Positions 28,169 to 37,361 of a DNA stretch of 60,468 nt are shown here, piece after piece. Position 1 is the stretch's first letter. Each line of letters opens with the position of its first letter. This DNA comes from Reyranella massiliensis 521 (GTDB taxonomy: Bacteria > Pseudomonadota > Alphaproteobacteria > Reyranellales > Reyranellaceae). The notes under the pieces were generated by a model. It did no database searches and was not told the DNA's origin. It was given only the letters and a program-made list of their open reading frames with translations. The translations under genes were made by a program, and so were the position numbers. The stretch covers positions 1 to 60,468 of the forward strand of contig CAMAYC010000014.1 of the NCBI GenBank assembly GCA_945862125.1, given 5' to 3'.

Positions 28169-30685
28169 TCATTCGTTGCGCAGCAAGGCAAGCGGTCGCT
28201 GGCGAAGCGCGGCCAATGTGCCGGCCAAACCAAAAGCGAGCGTGAGCGCCATCGCGCCGAGGGCAACACCGACCGCAACGGCGGGCAGGAATGTCCAGTC
28301 GAGTCCCATCAGCCGGTTCACCACAAGGAAGGCGCCGAGCGTGCCGACGCCCAGCGCCGCGATCGCCGTGGCGAGGCCGAGGAAGGCGAATTCCCAGGCG
28401 AAGATCCCGGCGATGCGCGCCCGCGTGGCCCCCAGCACCTTCATCACCACGGCTTCGTGCACCCGGCGCCGCTGGGTGGCGAGCATGGCGCCGGCCAGCA
28501 CCAGCACGCCGGCCAGGATGCTGAGGAAGCCGATGACCCGGGTCGCGAGGCCGATATTGCCGAGCACGCCGGTGGCGGTCTCGATGGCGTCGCGGATGCG
28601 CACCACGGTCACGTTGGGGAACTGGTCGGTGACGGCCTTGAAGATCGCGTCCTCGGCGTCGGGTGTCGATTTCACCGTGGCGAGGAAGGTGTGCGGGGCG
28701 CGGTCGAGCGTACCCGGCGAATAGACGAAGACGAAGTTGATGGCCAGCGTCGTCCACTCGATGCGCCGCAACGAGGCGATCCTGGCCTCGATGTCGCGGC
28801 CCAGCACGTTCACCGTAATGGTGTCGCCGATGCCGAGGCCGAAGGATTTGGCCAGCGCCTCGTCGAACGAAATGAGCTGCGGCCCACGATAGTCGACCGG
28901 CCACCATTCGCCGGCCACGATGCGCGAGCCCTCGGGCGGCGTCGCCGAATAGGTGATGCCGCGGTCGCCCTCCACGGCCCAGCGCGACTCCGACGGCACC
29001 GCGACCTCGGCCACCGGCTTGCCGCCGATCTTGACGATGCGGCCGCGCAGCGACGGCACCTTGTCGAGCGCGCCAGCGCCCGGCACGGCGGCAATCGCCT
29101 TCTCGAAGGCCGGCATCTGCGTCGACTGGATATCGACAAAGAAAAAGGCCGGCGCATCGCTCGGGATGCGCCGCATGAGCTGTTCGCGCAGGTTGCCCTC
29201 GATCAGCGCCGTCGCCACCAGCACGGTGAGGCCGAGCCCCAGCGACAGCATCACGATGGGCGTGGGCGCGCCGGGGCGATGGAGATTGGCCAGAGCCAGA
29301 CGAAGTCCGGCCAGTTTCGGCTTGCCGGTGCGCGCCGCCGCCAGCATGACCAGCCGCGCCAGCAGCGGGAAGGCGATGAAGGCGCCAACCGCGCCCAGCA
29401 CGAACCAGCCCGCGATGCGGCGGCTGTCAGAGGTGAAGATGGTAAAGGCGGCCAGCGTCACGGCCACCGCGCCGATCGCCAGCGCATCGCGCCAGGCGAG
29501 GCGGCCCTGGCCGACGACGGCGCCACGCATCAGGGTGGCGGCCGGCACCCGCCGCGCCCGCATCAGCGGTACCAGGGCAAACAGCAGCGAGACGAGCAGC
29601 CCGAAGATCGCGGCCGTGACGAGCGGCCGGGCATAGAGCGAGATGCGCGCCCGCACCGGCAGCAGGTCGGCAATCAGCGCCTCGGCCAAGAAAGGCAGCG
29701 CCGCACCAATGGCGACACCGATCGCGACGCCCAGCAGCGCCAGCGCCGCGAGCTGGAGGAAGTAGGTGGTGAAGACCAGCCGCTCGGGCGCGCCCAGGCA
29801 CTTCAGGGTGGCAATGGTGTGCAGGCGGCCGGCCAAAAAACTCGAGATCGCGTTGCCGACGCCGACCCCGCCCACCAGCAGCGAGGCAAGGCCGATCAGG
29901 CCGATGAACTGGGTGAGGCGATCGAGCCAGTTGCGGATGCCGCCGCCGGCATCGGCCAGGCCGCGCACCCGCCAGCCGGCATCGGGATAGCGCGTCGTCA
30001 GCGCCTGGATGGTGGCCATGTCGGAGCCGCCCGGGGCCAGACGCAGGCGATATTCCCAGTTGAGCAGGCTGCCGGGCTGGACGAGTCCTGAGTCCATCAC
30101 CGCCTCGAAAGACATCATCAGTCGCGGCCCGAGGCTTGCGAAAGCGTTCAGGCCACGGTCTGGCTCACGCGCGATCACGCCGCGCACCTCGACCGTCACT
30201 TCGCCGATCCGCAGCCGATCGCCCAGCACGAGGTTCATGCGGCGAAGCGCTGCTTCCTCGACCACGGCGCCCCAGACGCCGTCGCGCTTGGCGAGCGCGT
30301 CCGCCAGCGATCCGCCGTCCTTCAATTCGAGCGTGCCGTAGAGCGGATAGGCCTGCTCCACCGCCTTGAGCTGAACCAGGGTCGTGCGGCCGTCGGCCTT
30401 CAGCGGCCGCGCCATGGCGCGACTGTCGATCCAGCGCACGAACTGGCCGCGTTCGCGCAGGAACGCCATCTGCTCGGGCGTGGCCTCGCGATAGAGCAGC
30501 GAAACTGCGACGTCGCCGCCCAGGATCTCGCGCGCATCGGCGCGCAGGCCTTCCTCGATGGCGCGGCTGAACGACAGGATGGCGGCGATCGCCGTGACGC
30601 CCAGCGCCAGGCAGGCGATGAAGAGGCGGAAGCCGCCCAGGCCGCTCCGCATTTCGCGCCGGGCGAGGCGCAATGCAAGGTTCAT
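28169..30685 (-). CDS. FtsX-domain ABC transporter permease (YbbP-like)
   Basis: Inner-membrane permease of 838 residues with about ten transmembrane helices. A first helix near residues 20-40 precedes a large periplasmic domain. FtsX core helix triplets then lie around residues 255-400 and 690-830, separated by a second periplasmic domain. It fits the YbbP/COG3127 family, which works with YbbA and is proposed to export or extract lipids, fatty acids or toxic compounds. The ATG overlaps the ATPase stop (ATGA), so the two subunits are coupled. Confidence 0.93.
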   Translation of the reverse strand: MNLALRLARREMRSGLGGFRLFIACLALGVTAIAAILSFSRAIEEGLRADAREILGGDVAVSLLYREATPEQMAFLRERGQFVRWIDSRAMARPLKADGRTTLVQLKAVEQAYPLYGTLELKDGGSLADALAKRDGVWGAVVEEAALRRMNLVLGDRLRIGEVTVEVRGVIAREPDRGLNAFASLGPRLMMSFEAVMDSGLVQPGSLLNWEYRLRLAPGGSDMATIQALTTRYPDAGWRVRGLADAGGGIRNWLDRLTQFIGLIGLASLLVGGVGVGNAISSFLAGRLHTIATLKCLGAPERLVFTTYFLQLAALALLGVAIGVAIGAALPFLAEALIADLLPVRARISLYARPLVTAAIFGLLVSLLFALVPLMRARRVPAATLMRGAVVGQGRLAWRDALAIGAVAVTLAAFTIFTSDSRRIAGWFVLGAVGAFIAFPLLARLVMLAAARTGKPKLAGLRLALANLHRPGAPTPIVMLSLGLGLTVLVATALIEGNLREQLMRRIPSDAPAFFFVDIQSTQMPAFEKAIAAVPGAGALDKVPSLRGRIVKIGGKPVAEVAVPSESRWAVEGDRGITYSATPPEGSRIVAGEWWPVDYRGPQLISFDEALAKSFGLGIGDTITVNVLGRDIEARIASLRRIEWTTLAINFVFVYSPGTLDRAPHTFLATVKSTPDAEDAIFKAVTDQFPNVTVVRIRDAIETATGVLGNIGLATRVIGFLSILAGVLVLAGAMLATQRRRVHEAVVMKVLGATRARIAGIFAWEFAFLGLATAIAALGVGTLGAFLVVNRLMGLDWTFLPAVAVGVALGAMALTLAFGLAGTLAALRQRPLALLRNE

Positions 30686-31395
30686 TGGGCCGCCAGCGAA
30701 ACAGCCGTGCGTTCGTCGCTGACCACGATGCCGTCGGCAATGCGCAGGATGCGGTCGCATCGTTCGGCCAGCACCATGTCGTGGGTGATCAGGATCAGGG
30801 TCGTGGCATCGGCGCGCGCCAGTTCGAACAGCAGGTCCATGACCTGCTTGCCGGTGGTGCCGTCGAGATTGCCGGTGGGTTCATCGGCCAGCAGGAGCTT
30901 GGGCCGGCCGACGAAGGCACGCGCCACCGCGACGCGCTGCTGTTCGCCGCCCGAGAGCTGGGCCGGATAGTGGCCGATGCGGTGGCCGAGTCCGACACGC
31001 TTCAGCGCCGCTTCGGCCAGTTCGAAGGCATCGCCACGGCCGGCGAATTCGAGCGGCAGCGCCACGTTCTCGTGCGCCGTCATGGTGGGAATGAGGTGGA
31101 AGCCCTGGAACACGATTCCGATATGGTCGCGCCGGAGCCGGGCGCGGTTGTCGTCGTCGAGCGGCCCCAGATCGCGGCCCGCGACCTCGACGCGGCCAGA
31201 CGTGGCGCGCTCCAGCCCGCCCGCCACCATCATCAGGCTCGACTTGCCGGCACCGGAGGGACCCACCACCGCCGCAATCTCGCCAGCAGCGATATCCAGT
31301 GTAATGCCGCGCAGGATATTGACCGTGCCGGCATCGCTTGCCATGTCGAGATGGACGTCGGTGAGGCGGACGATGGCGGTGTCTGTGGCTGTCAA
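30682..31395 (-). CDS. ABC transporter ATP-binding protein (YbbA-like)
   Basis: ATPase subunit of the MacB/LolD/YbbA type, 237 residues. Walker A is GPSGAGKSS, the Q-loop VFQGFHLIP, the signature LSGGEQQRVAVARA, Walker B LLLADEPTG and the switch His ITHD. Translation probably starts at TTG 31395, preceded by GGAG at a good distance. It is followed directly by its permease and diverges from tesA across only 21 bp, the same tesA/ybbA/ybbP neighbourhood known from enterobacteria. Confidence 0.94.
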   Translation of the reverse strand: MTATDTAIVRLTDVHLDMASDAGTVNILRGITLDIAAGEIAAVVGPSGAGKSSLMMVAGGLERATSGRVEVAGRDLGPLDDDNRARLRRDHIGIVFQGFHLIPTMTAHENVALPLEFAGRGDAFELAEAALKRVGLGHRIGHYPAQLSGGEQQRVAVARAFVGRPKLLLADEPTGNLDGTTGKQVMDLLFELARADATTLILITHDMVLAERCDRILRIADGIVVSDERTAVSLAAQ

Positions 31396-31416
31396 GAAAG
31401 CTCCGGGTAAGGGAAG

Positions 31417-32112
31417 ATGATCTTCGGCACTGGATATGGTGGTTTTGCGGCAAGGGTCAATTCACGGATCGCGGCGTTTGTGGCGCTCGCCCTGTGCCTC
31501 GTGGCCACGGTCGGGTATGCACAAAGCGGGCCGGTCAAGATCGCCGTCCTGGGCGACAGCCTGGCCGCCGGCTATGGGGTGAGCCCGCAGCAGGCCTTCC
31601 CGGTCCGCCTGCAGACCGCCCTTCAAAAGCAGGCGCGCAACGTCACCCTCCTCAATCATGGCGTCTCGGGCGACACCACGGCGGGCGGCGTCGAGCGCGT
31701 CGACTGGATGCTGGCCGACAAGCCCGACATCGTGCTGGTCGAGCTCGGCGCCAACGACGCGTTGCGCGGCTCCGATCCGGCCAGTGCCGAGCGCAACCTC
31801 GACGCCATCATCACCAAGCTCAAAGACGCCGGTGTGACAGTGTGGTTGGCCGGCATGCTGGCGCCGCGCAACTACGGCCCGGAATATGCCGCCCAATTCG
31901 ACGGACTCTACAAGCGGCTGGCGGAAAAGCACGGCGTGCCGCTCTATCCCTTTTTCCTCGACGGCGTGGCGCAGGATCCGGCGCTCAACCAGGCCGACGG
32001 TATCCATCCCAATCCGCGCGGCGTCGACATCATGGTCGAGCGCATCCTGCCCTTCATCACCAAGAACCTCGACGACTATGCCGCGTCTGTTCGTCGCCCT
32101 GCCCGTCCCTGA
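31417..32112 (+). CDS. tesA: periplasmic SGNH hydrolase (TesA-like arylesterase/lysophospholipase)
   Basis: Secreted esterase of 231 residues. The signal peptide ends near ATVGYAQ (residue 36). SGNH blocks follow: GDSLAAGYG (nucleophile Ser), a Gly in LNHGVSGDTTAGG, ELGANDALRG (Asn) and the DGIHPN Asp/His pair. Homologues hydrolyse thioesters, arylesters and lysophospholipids in the periplasm. GGGAAG precedes the ATG; a GTG at 31456 could give a shorter signal peptide. Its 3' end overlaps thpR by 35 bp. Confidence 0.93.
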   Translation: MIFGTGYGGFAARVNSRIAAFVALALCLVATVGYAQSGPVKIAVLGDSLAAGYGVSPQQAFPVRLQTALQKQARNVTLLNHGVSGDTTAGGVERVDWMLADKPDIVLVELGANDALRGSDPASAERNLDAIITKLKDAGVTVWLAGMLAPRNYGPEYAAQFDGLYKRLAEKHGVPLYPFFLDGVAQDPALNQADGIHPNPRGVDIMVERILPFITKNLDDYAASVRRPARP

Positions 32113-32623
32113 GGAGATCGCCGACGCGCTGGCGGAGCTGCAGTCGGGCGTGCCCGATGCGCGCTGGCAGACGATGGAGAACCTCCACGTCACGCTCTGC
32201 TTCTGCGACGAGGTCCCGGGCGCGGTCATGCGCGATCTCGAGGAGGAGCTGGGCGACATCGCCGGCCCGCGCTTTTCGCTGAAGCTCGCAGGCGTCGAGC
32301 AGTTCAGCACCGGCAAGCAGCCGCGCGCTTTGGTGGCGCTGGTCGAGAAGAGCGATCAGCTCGACTGGCTGCAGCAGAAAGTCGCGACCGTGGCGCGCAA
32401 CTGCGGCATCGAGATCGAGCGCCGTAAGTTCCGCCCGCACGTCACGCTGGCGCGTTTCCCCACCGGCGCCGAGACCGGCCACCACATCGCCCAGTTCATG
32501 GCCAGCCACGGGACCTTCCGCGCCGGCCCCTGGGTGGCCGAGCACTTCTCCCTCTATTCCAGCCGGCGCGGCCGCGGTGGGCCGATCTATACGGCGGTAG
32601 CTGACTACGCGCTGACGTTTTAG
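32078..32623 (+). CDS. thpR: RNA 2',3'-cyclic phosphodiesterase (2H/LigT family)
   Basis: Cytosolic 2H phosphoesterase acting on 2',3'-cyclic phosphate RNA ends or reversible 2'-5' ligation, 181 residues. The two catalytic HxTx motifs are His37-Val-Thr39 (HVTLCF) and His121-Val-Thr123 (HVTLARF), with the family's opening RLFVALPVPEE. Its first 35 bp overlap the end of tesA in another frame. Its TAG overlaps the TAA of the convergent hydrolase gene at 32620-32623. Confidence 0.93.
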   Translation: MPRLFVALPVPEEIADALAELQSGVPDARWQTMENLHVTLCFCDEVPGAVMRDLEEELGDIAGPRFSLKLAGVEQFSTGKQPRALVALVEKSDQLDWLQQKVATVARNCGIEIERRKFRPHVTLARFPTGAETGHHIAQFMASHGTFRAGPWVAEHFSLYSSRRGRGGPIYTAVADYALTF

Positions 32624-33663
32624 GCGAAAGTCAGCAGCCGTCTCGGGTTGCCGACCAGGATGGCATCGATCTCGGCCTCGCTATAGCCGCGCTTCTTCAT
32701 CATCGGCACGACGTTGCGGAAGATGTGGCCGTAGCCGTGGCCGCCGAAGCTCGCGAGCCGTGTGCGGTAGCAGATGTCGTGGCTGATCACGACGCGCTCG
32801 AGATGGCCGTGCGCGATCAGCGCCCGGATCAGCTTCAGGCGAGTCGCGTCGTTCGGCATGTCGATATCGGAGAGGCCGTAATAGCTCGCCTCCTGGCCGA
32901 ACAGGTCGAACTCGATGGTGACGCCCGAGTCGGCCAGCTTCAGCAGCCGCGCCTCGTCGAAGATCGTGCGGTCGATATGGCTGATGACGATGCGGTCGGT
33001 CGGATGCCCTGCCGCCTTGATGAAGTCGGCGACCTCCTGTGGCTGGTCGGGATCGCGGCCGGGATGGACGTTGATGGCGGCGCCCGTTTCCGCCGCGGCA
33101 ACGAGTGCCGCCTGCATCACGCGCTTCTCGGTGTCGGTCCAGGGCGAGGTGCAGCCGATCTCGCCAATCATACCGGCACGGATATCGGTGCCCCAGGCAC
33201 CGTCCAGGATCTGGCCGATCATTTCGGCGGCGAAGTCATCGACCGTGCGGCCGTGGTTCTTCGGATCCTGGTAGTCGTTCACGTAGTAGCCACAGCCCAT
33301 GATGAGATGCACGCCGGTGCCGGCGGCGATCCGCTGCAATCCCCTGGGATCGGGCGAGAGGCCGCCGCAGGTGAGCTCGACGATGGCGTCGCCGCCGTCG
33401 TGCTTCATCATGCGGACCTCGCGCGTGGCGATGTCTTCGAGGTCGAGCATGTACTTGCGACCGGCCCGCTTGATGCCGTGGCCATGGTTGATCTGCCAGA
33501 CATTCTCCAGCGTGATCTCGGGCCCGAGATCGTTGTCGCCGCGCGTCGTGGGCGGACGGATATCGCACAGCACGTGCTCGTGCATAAGCGTCCGCCCCAG
33601 CGCCTCGGGCGCGATCGGCCCGAGGACGGTCTGGATCTTTCCTCTGAGCGCGCCCTGCGTCAT
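32620..33663 (-). CDS. phosphotriesterase-family metal hydrolase (PHP-like)
   Basis: Amidohydrolase-superfamily TIM-barrel enzyme, 347 residues. Probable binuclear metal ligands are His28/His30 in LMHEHV, a bridging Glu in MIGEIGCTSPW (Glu replaces the carboxylated Lys of true phosphotriesterases, as in E. coli PHP), the His in INVHPGRD and VISHIDRT, and the Asp in SHDICYR. It is likely a lactonase or esterase of unknown substrate. The ATG overlaps the stop of the upstream Bug receptor (ATGA), so receptor and hydrolase are one operon. Confidence 0.9.
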   Translation of the reverse strand: MTQGALRGKIQTVLGPIAPEALGRTLMHEHVLCDIRPPTTRGDNDLGPEITLENVWQINHGHGIKRAGRKYMLDLEDIATREVRMMKHDGGDAIVELTCGGLSPDPRGLQRIAAGTGVHLIMGCGYYVNDYQDPKNHGRTVDDFAAEMIGQILDGAWGTDIRAGMIGEIGCTSPWTDTEKRVMQAALVAAAETGAAINVHPGRDPDQPQEVADFIKAAGHPTDRIVISHIDRTIFDEARLLKLADSGVTIEFDLFGQEASYYGLSDIDMPNDATRLKLIRALIAHGHLERVVISHDICYRTRLASFGGHGYGHIFRNVVPMMKKRGYSEAEIDAILVGNPRRLLTFA

Positions 33664-34649
33664 TGCGGCTCCAGCTTGGCCGCCTCGATCACCTTCTTCC
33701 ACTTGGCGTTCTCGGCCACCATCTGCTTGGTGAGCGCCTCGGCATCGCCGGTCAGCTCCGAGGCGCCGGCGTCGCGGATCTTCTTGATGACCGCCTCGGA
33801 CTTGGTGCCTTTCACTATTTCGGCGCTCAGCCGGCTCACGATCTCGGGTGGCGTGCCGGCGGGGGCGGCGACGTACCACCACGGCGCGGCATCGAAGCCG
33901 GCGTAGCCCTGCTCGGCAATGGTCGGCACGTCCGGCGCGGCGAACCAGCGCTTGGCCGAGCTGACACCGAGCGCCCGCAGCCCACCCGACTGGATGTGCT
34001 GCAGGTAGGGCGGCAGATTGTCCATGGTCGTGAGGATATGGCCCGCGAGCAGATCCTTCATGACCAGCGAGGAGCCACGATAGACGACATGCTCGAGTTT
34101 GATGCCGGCCAGGCTGGACAGATATTCCATCGCCAGATGGCCGGTACCGCCGACGGCGGGCGAACCATAGCTCACCTTGTTGGGCCCCTGCGCCTTGCAG
34201 TAGTCGATGAACTCCTTGAGCGACTTGGCCGGGAAGCTCGGATGGACGGCCAGCACGTTGGCCACTTCGCCGACCAGCGCCACCGGCGCGAAGCTCTTCA
34301 CGCTGTCGTAGGGCATGGTCTTGTAGAGATACTGGTTGGTGACGGCCGTGCCGACGGTGCCCAGCAGCAAGGTCATGCCGTCGGGCGGCGACTTCGCCAC
34401 CAGTTCGGCGCCGACATTGCCGCCGGCCCCGGTCTTGTTGTCGACCACGAAGGTGCCACCCATCTGCTCGGTCAGGAGCTGGGCCACGACGCGGCCGAGG
34501 ATGTCGGTGGTGCCGCCGGCCGCGAAGGGCACGACGATGCGGACGGTCTTGCCGCCGGGATAGGCACTTTGGGCCCAGCCGTAACGTGCCAGCATCGGTG
34601 CGGCAAGTGCTGCCGCAATCGCGGTGCGGCGACGGATCATCTTGGTCAT
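33660..34649 (-). CDS. Bug-family (tripartite tricarboxylate transporter-type) substrate-binding protein
   Basis: Periplasmic solute receptor of 329 residues. The signal peptide begins MTKMIRRRTAIAAALAAP (Arg-rich, Tat-like) and ends near WAQS. The mature chain has YPGGKTVRIVVPFAAGGTTDILGR, VDNKTGAGGNVGAELVAKSPPDGMTLLLG and VYRGSSLVMKDLLAGH, the hallmarks of the TctC/Bug family, whose members bind carboxylates and other small molecules. GGGAGG supports the ATG. No TctA/TctB membrane genes are nearby, so it may act as an orphan receptor. It is coupled to the phosphotriesterase-like hydrolase. Confidence 0.93.
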   Translation of the reverse strand: MTKMIRRRTAIAAALAAPMLARYGWAQSAYPGGKTVRIVVPFAAGGTTDILGRVVAQLLTEQMGGTFVVDNKTGAGGNVGAELVAKSPPDGMTLLLGTVGTAVTNQYLYKTMPYDSVKSFAPVALVGEVANVLAVHPSFPAKSLKEFIDYCKAQGPNKVSYGSPAVGGTGHLAMEYLSSLAGIKLEHVVYRGSSLVMKDLLAGHILTTMDNLPPYLQHIQSGGLRALGVSSAKRWFAAPDVPTIAEQGYAGFDAAPWWYVAAPAGTPPEIVSRLSAEIVKGTKSEAVIKKIRDAGASELTGDAEALTKQMVAENAKWKKVIEAAKLEPQ

Positions 34650-34703
34650 GGCATTCCTCCCTGAGTTCGGGCGACTATATCGCCCGTTGATGGGGAGACA
34701 AAC

Positions 34704-36857
34704 GTGACAGCACCGCTGATCGGATACGCCGACCGCATCTCGGTACGGAGCGGCGAAAAGATCGCCTTCAAGATTTCGAGCACGGGGCCGGGTCCGTACC
34801 ACGCCATGCTGGTGAAGATCGTTCGCGGCGATCCCAATCCCGGCGGCCCGCCGGCCAAGCTGGAGGACATGTCCGATCTTTTCGATGGCCGTTTCGCCTC
34901 GCGCGAGCAGCGTGCCTGGCCCGGCTCCTATGCGCTGGTCGACGGCGCCAGGGACGCGAAGCTTCCCGCGGCCTTCGGAGTCGAAGCGCTGATCTGGCCG
35001 ACGCTGCCCACGGACGGGCCGCAAACCGTTCTGTCGCGCCGCGATCCCGAATCGGGCGCGGGCTTCGCGCTGGTGCTCACGCCCGACGGCATGGCGCTCG
35101 AAGTCGGCGGCGCCCGGGTCGTGGTCGGCAAGCCGCTGCGGGGGCGCATCTGGTATCGCGTCTGGGCGAGCGCGGACCCCGTGACCGGCACGCTGCACGT
35201 CGGCCAGCAGCCGCTGAAGCGCGCCCATGCCGTCGACGACGAGGGCGAGGCGCAGACGACAGCGCCGGCGCCGCTGTCGCTCGACGCCGCCCAGCCGATC
35301 CTGATCGGCGCCGAGTCGGCCAGGGACCGACCTGCGGCGCGCTGCTTCAACGGCAAGATCGAGGCGCCGTCGATTGCAGGCGTCGCCGCCTGGGACTTCG
35401 CCCGCCGTGGCGAGTCGATGGAGATCGAGGACACCGGCCCCAACGGCCTGCACGGCAAGCTGATCAACCTGCCGACCCGCGCCATGAAGGGCTCGGCGTG
35501 GACGGGCGCGGAGCGCGACTGGCGTCGCGCGCCGCATCACTACGCCGCCATCCATTTTCACGACGACGACCTGCACGACTGCGGCTGGGCGGACGATTTC
35601 AGCTTCACCGTGCCAAAGGACATGCGCAGCGGCGTCTACGGCATGCAGCTCAGCTGCGGCGCGCATCGCGACGTCATTCCCTTCTTCGTGCGGCCCCAGG
35701 TCGGCAAGCCGCAGGCCAAGGTCTGCTACCTCGCCTCGACTTTCACCTATCAGGTCTACAGCAACTTCTCGCGCGGGGTTTACGACGAGTCGTTCCGCGC
35801 GCGGGTGGCCGACTGGAAGGCCTATCCGCACAATCCCGACGACCACAAGGACTACGGGCTCTCGACCTACAACCATCACCGCGACGGCTCGGGCGTGGCC
35901 TACTCCTCGCACCTCCGGCCGCTGATCACCTGGCGGCCGAATTTCCTGAGCTTCAACGATGCCGCGGGCTCGGGCCTGCGCCATCTGCCGGCAGATACAC
36001 ATCTCACCGGCTGGCTCGACCGCATGGGCGTGCCTTTCGACGTCGTCACCGACCACGACCTCGAGGAAAAGGGCGTGGAAATCCTGGCCTCGTACAAGGT
36101 GGTGCTGACCGGCTCGCATCCCGAGTATCACACCAGTGGCACGCTCGACGCGCTGCAGACCTACACCGAGACCGGCGGCCGGCTGATGTATCTCGGCGGC
36201 AATGGCTTCTACTGGCGGGTGGCGCTCTCCAGGAAAGTGCCCGGCGCCATAGAAGTACGGCGCACCGAGGGCGGCATTCGGACCTGGGCCGCCGAGCCCG
36301 GCGAATATTACCACTCGTTCGACGGCGCCTATGGCGGGCTTTGGCGGCGCAGCGACCGGCCGCCCAATCTCCTGTGCGGCATCGGCTTCTCGAGTCAGGG
36401 CACGTTCGTCGGCGATTCGTACCGCCAGTCACCGGCGGCGCGCGACAACACCCACGCCTGGGTCTTCGAGGGCGTGAAGGACGAGCTGTTCGGCGGCTAC
36501 GGCTTCTCGGGCGGCGGCGCCGCGGGCTTCGAACTCGATCGCCTCGACCACCGCCTCGGCAGCCCGCTCAACGCCGTGGTGCTGGCTTCCTCGGAAGGAC
36601 ATGACCGCAAGAACTTCGTCGTTGTCCACGAGGAACGACTGGGCTTCACCACGACCATCCCCGGCCAGACCCTGGAGGCGCTGATCCGCGCCGACATGAC
36701 CTATATCGAGAAGCCTAGGGGCGGTGCGGTATTCTCGGTGGGCTCGATCACCTATTGCGGCAGCCTGCCCCACAACAGGTTCGACAACGACGTGTCGCGG
36801 CTCACCTTCAACGTGCTGAACCGCTTCAGCGAGCTAGGGCTCAAATGGCCCTTTTGA
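34704..36857 (+). CDS. N,N-dimethylformamidase large-subunit homologue
   Basis: Cytosolic amidase-like protein of 717 residues resembling the beta (large) subunit of dimethylformamidase. It has an N-terminal LamG/jelly-roll-like region to about 320 and a C-terminal catalytic region. In DMFase the mononuclear iron is held by two Tyr and one Glu; equivalent candidates here are Tyr349 (TFTYQVYSN), Tyr389 (LSTYNHHRDGSG) and Glu474 (GSHPEYHT), with spacing close to the enzyme's. Start GTG 34704 has GGGGAG upstream. No small-subunit gene is seen. It diverges from the Bug/hydrolase operon. The substrate is unknown. Confidence 0.85.
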   Translation: MTAPLIGYADRISVRSGEKIAFKISSTGPGPYHAMLVKIVRGDPNPGGPPAKLEDMSDLFDGRFASREQRAWPGSYALVDGARDAKLPAAFGVEALIWPTLPTDGPQTVLSRRDPESGAGFALVLTPDGMALEVGGARVVVGKPLRGRIWYRVWASADPVTGTLHVGQQPLKRAHAVDDEGEAQTTAPAPLSLDAAQPILIGAESARDRPAARCFNGKIEAPSIAGVAAWDFARRGESMEIEDTGPNGLHGKLINLPTRAMKGSAWTGAERDWRRAPHHYAAIHFHDDDLHDCGWADDFSFTVPKDMRSGVYGMQLSCGAHRDVIPFFVRPQVGKPQAKVCYLASTFTYQVYSNFSRGVYDESFRARVADWKAYPHNPDDHKDYGLSTYNHHRDGSGVAYSSHLRPLITWRPNFLSFNDAAGSGLRHLPADTHLTGWLDRMGVPFDVVTDHDLEEKGVEILASYKVVLTGSHPEYHTSGTLDALQTYTETGGRLMYLGGNGFYWRVALSRKVPGAIEVRRTEGGIRTWAAEPGEYYHSFDGAYGGLWRRSDRPPNLLCGIGFSSQGTFVGDSYRQSPAARDNTHAWVFEGVKDELFGGYGFSGGGAAGFELDRLDHRLGSPLNAVVLASSEGHDRKNFVVVHEERLGFTTTIPGQTLEALIRADMTYIEKPRGGAVFSVGSITYCGSLPHNRFDNDVSRLTFNVLNRFSELGLKWPF

Positions 36858-37326
36858 TCTGAGGCTTCAGGCGCTCGAGCAGGCCCTTGCAACCAGCCTC
36901 GATAAGGCTGAGGGCGCGCTCGAATTCGGGCCTCGGCCCGCCAATCGGATCGAGCACGTCGATGACCCCCATCGGCGGTGCGAAGCTCAGGAACATCCGG
37001 GGCTTGCCGACCAGCGCACGCGGCGCCAGCCAGCGCATCGCCACGAGATGGCTGCTGTCCATCGCCAGCGGATAGTCGAAGCGGGCGATGTCGTCGCTCG
37101 TGACCTGCCGTGCGCGGACGTCGGTGATGTCGTAGCCGCGGCTCGCCGCGACCTCGATCGCCTCGGGCACCGGCGGCTTGCCGACATGGGCCTCGGACGT
37201 CCCGGCCGAATCGATCTCGAACCCATCGGCCACGCCTGCCCGCTCAGCCAGGGTGCGAAATACGCCCTCGGCCATGGGTGAACGACACAGGTTCGCGGTG
37301 CAGACAAAGAGGACCTTGATGGTCAT
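36841..37326 (-). CDS. low-molecular-weight protein-tyrosine phosphatase
   Basis: Cytosolic Cys-dependent phosphatase of 161 residues. The N-terminal VLFVCTANLCRSPMAEG contains the CX5R(S) P-loop. The general acid Asp lies in DVLDPIGGP, where the usual DPYY-like segment reads DPIG. Family members dephosphorylate protein tyrosines or act like arsenate reductases. ATG 37326 is chosen; an in-frame GTG lies at 37335. Its 3' end overlaps the convergent dimethylformamidase-like gene by 17 bp. Confidence 0.9.
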   Translation of the reverse strand: MTIKVLFVCTANLCRSPMAEGVFRTLAERAGVADGFEIDSAGTSEAHVGKPPVPEAIEVAASRGYDITDVRARQVTSDDIARFDYPLAMDSSHLVAMRWLAPRALVGKPRMFLSFAPPMGVIDVLDPIGGPRPEFERALSLIEAGCKGLLERLKPQIKRAI

Positions 37327-37361
37327 GACTTTCACCCTAGCACGGCGCTAGATTTCGCAAC

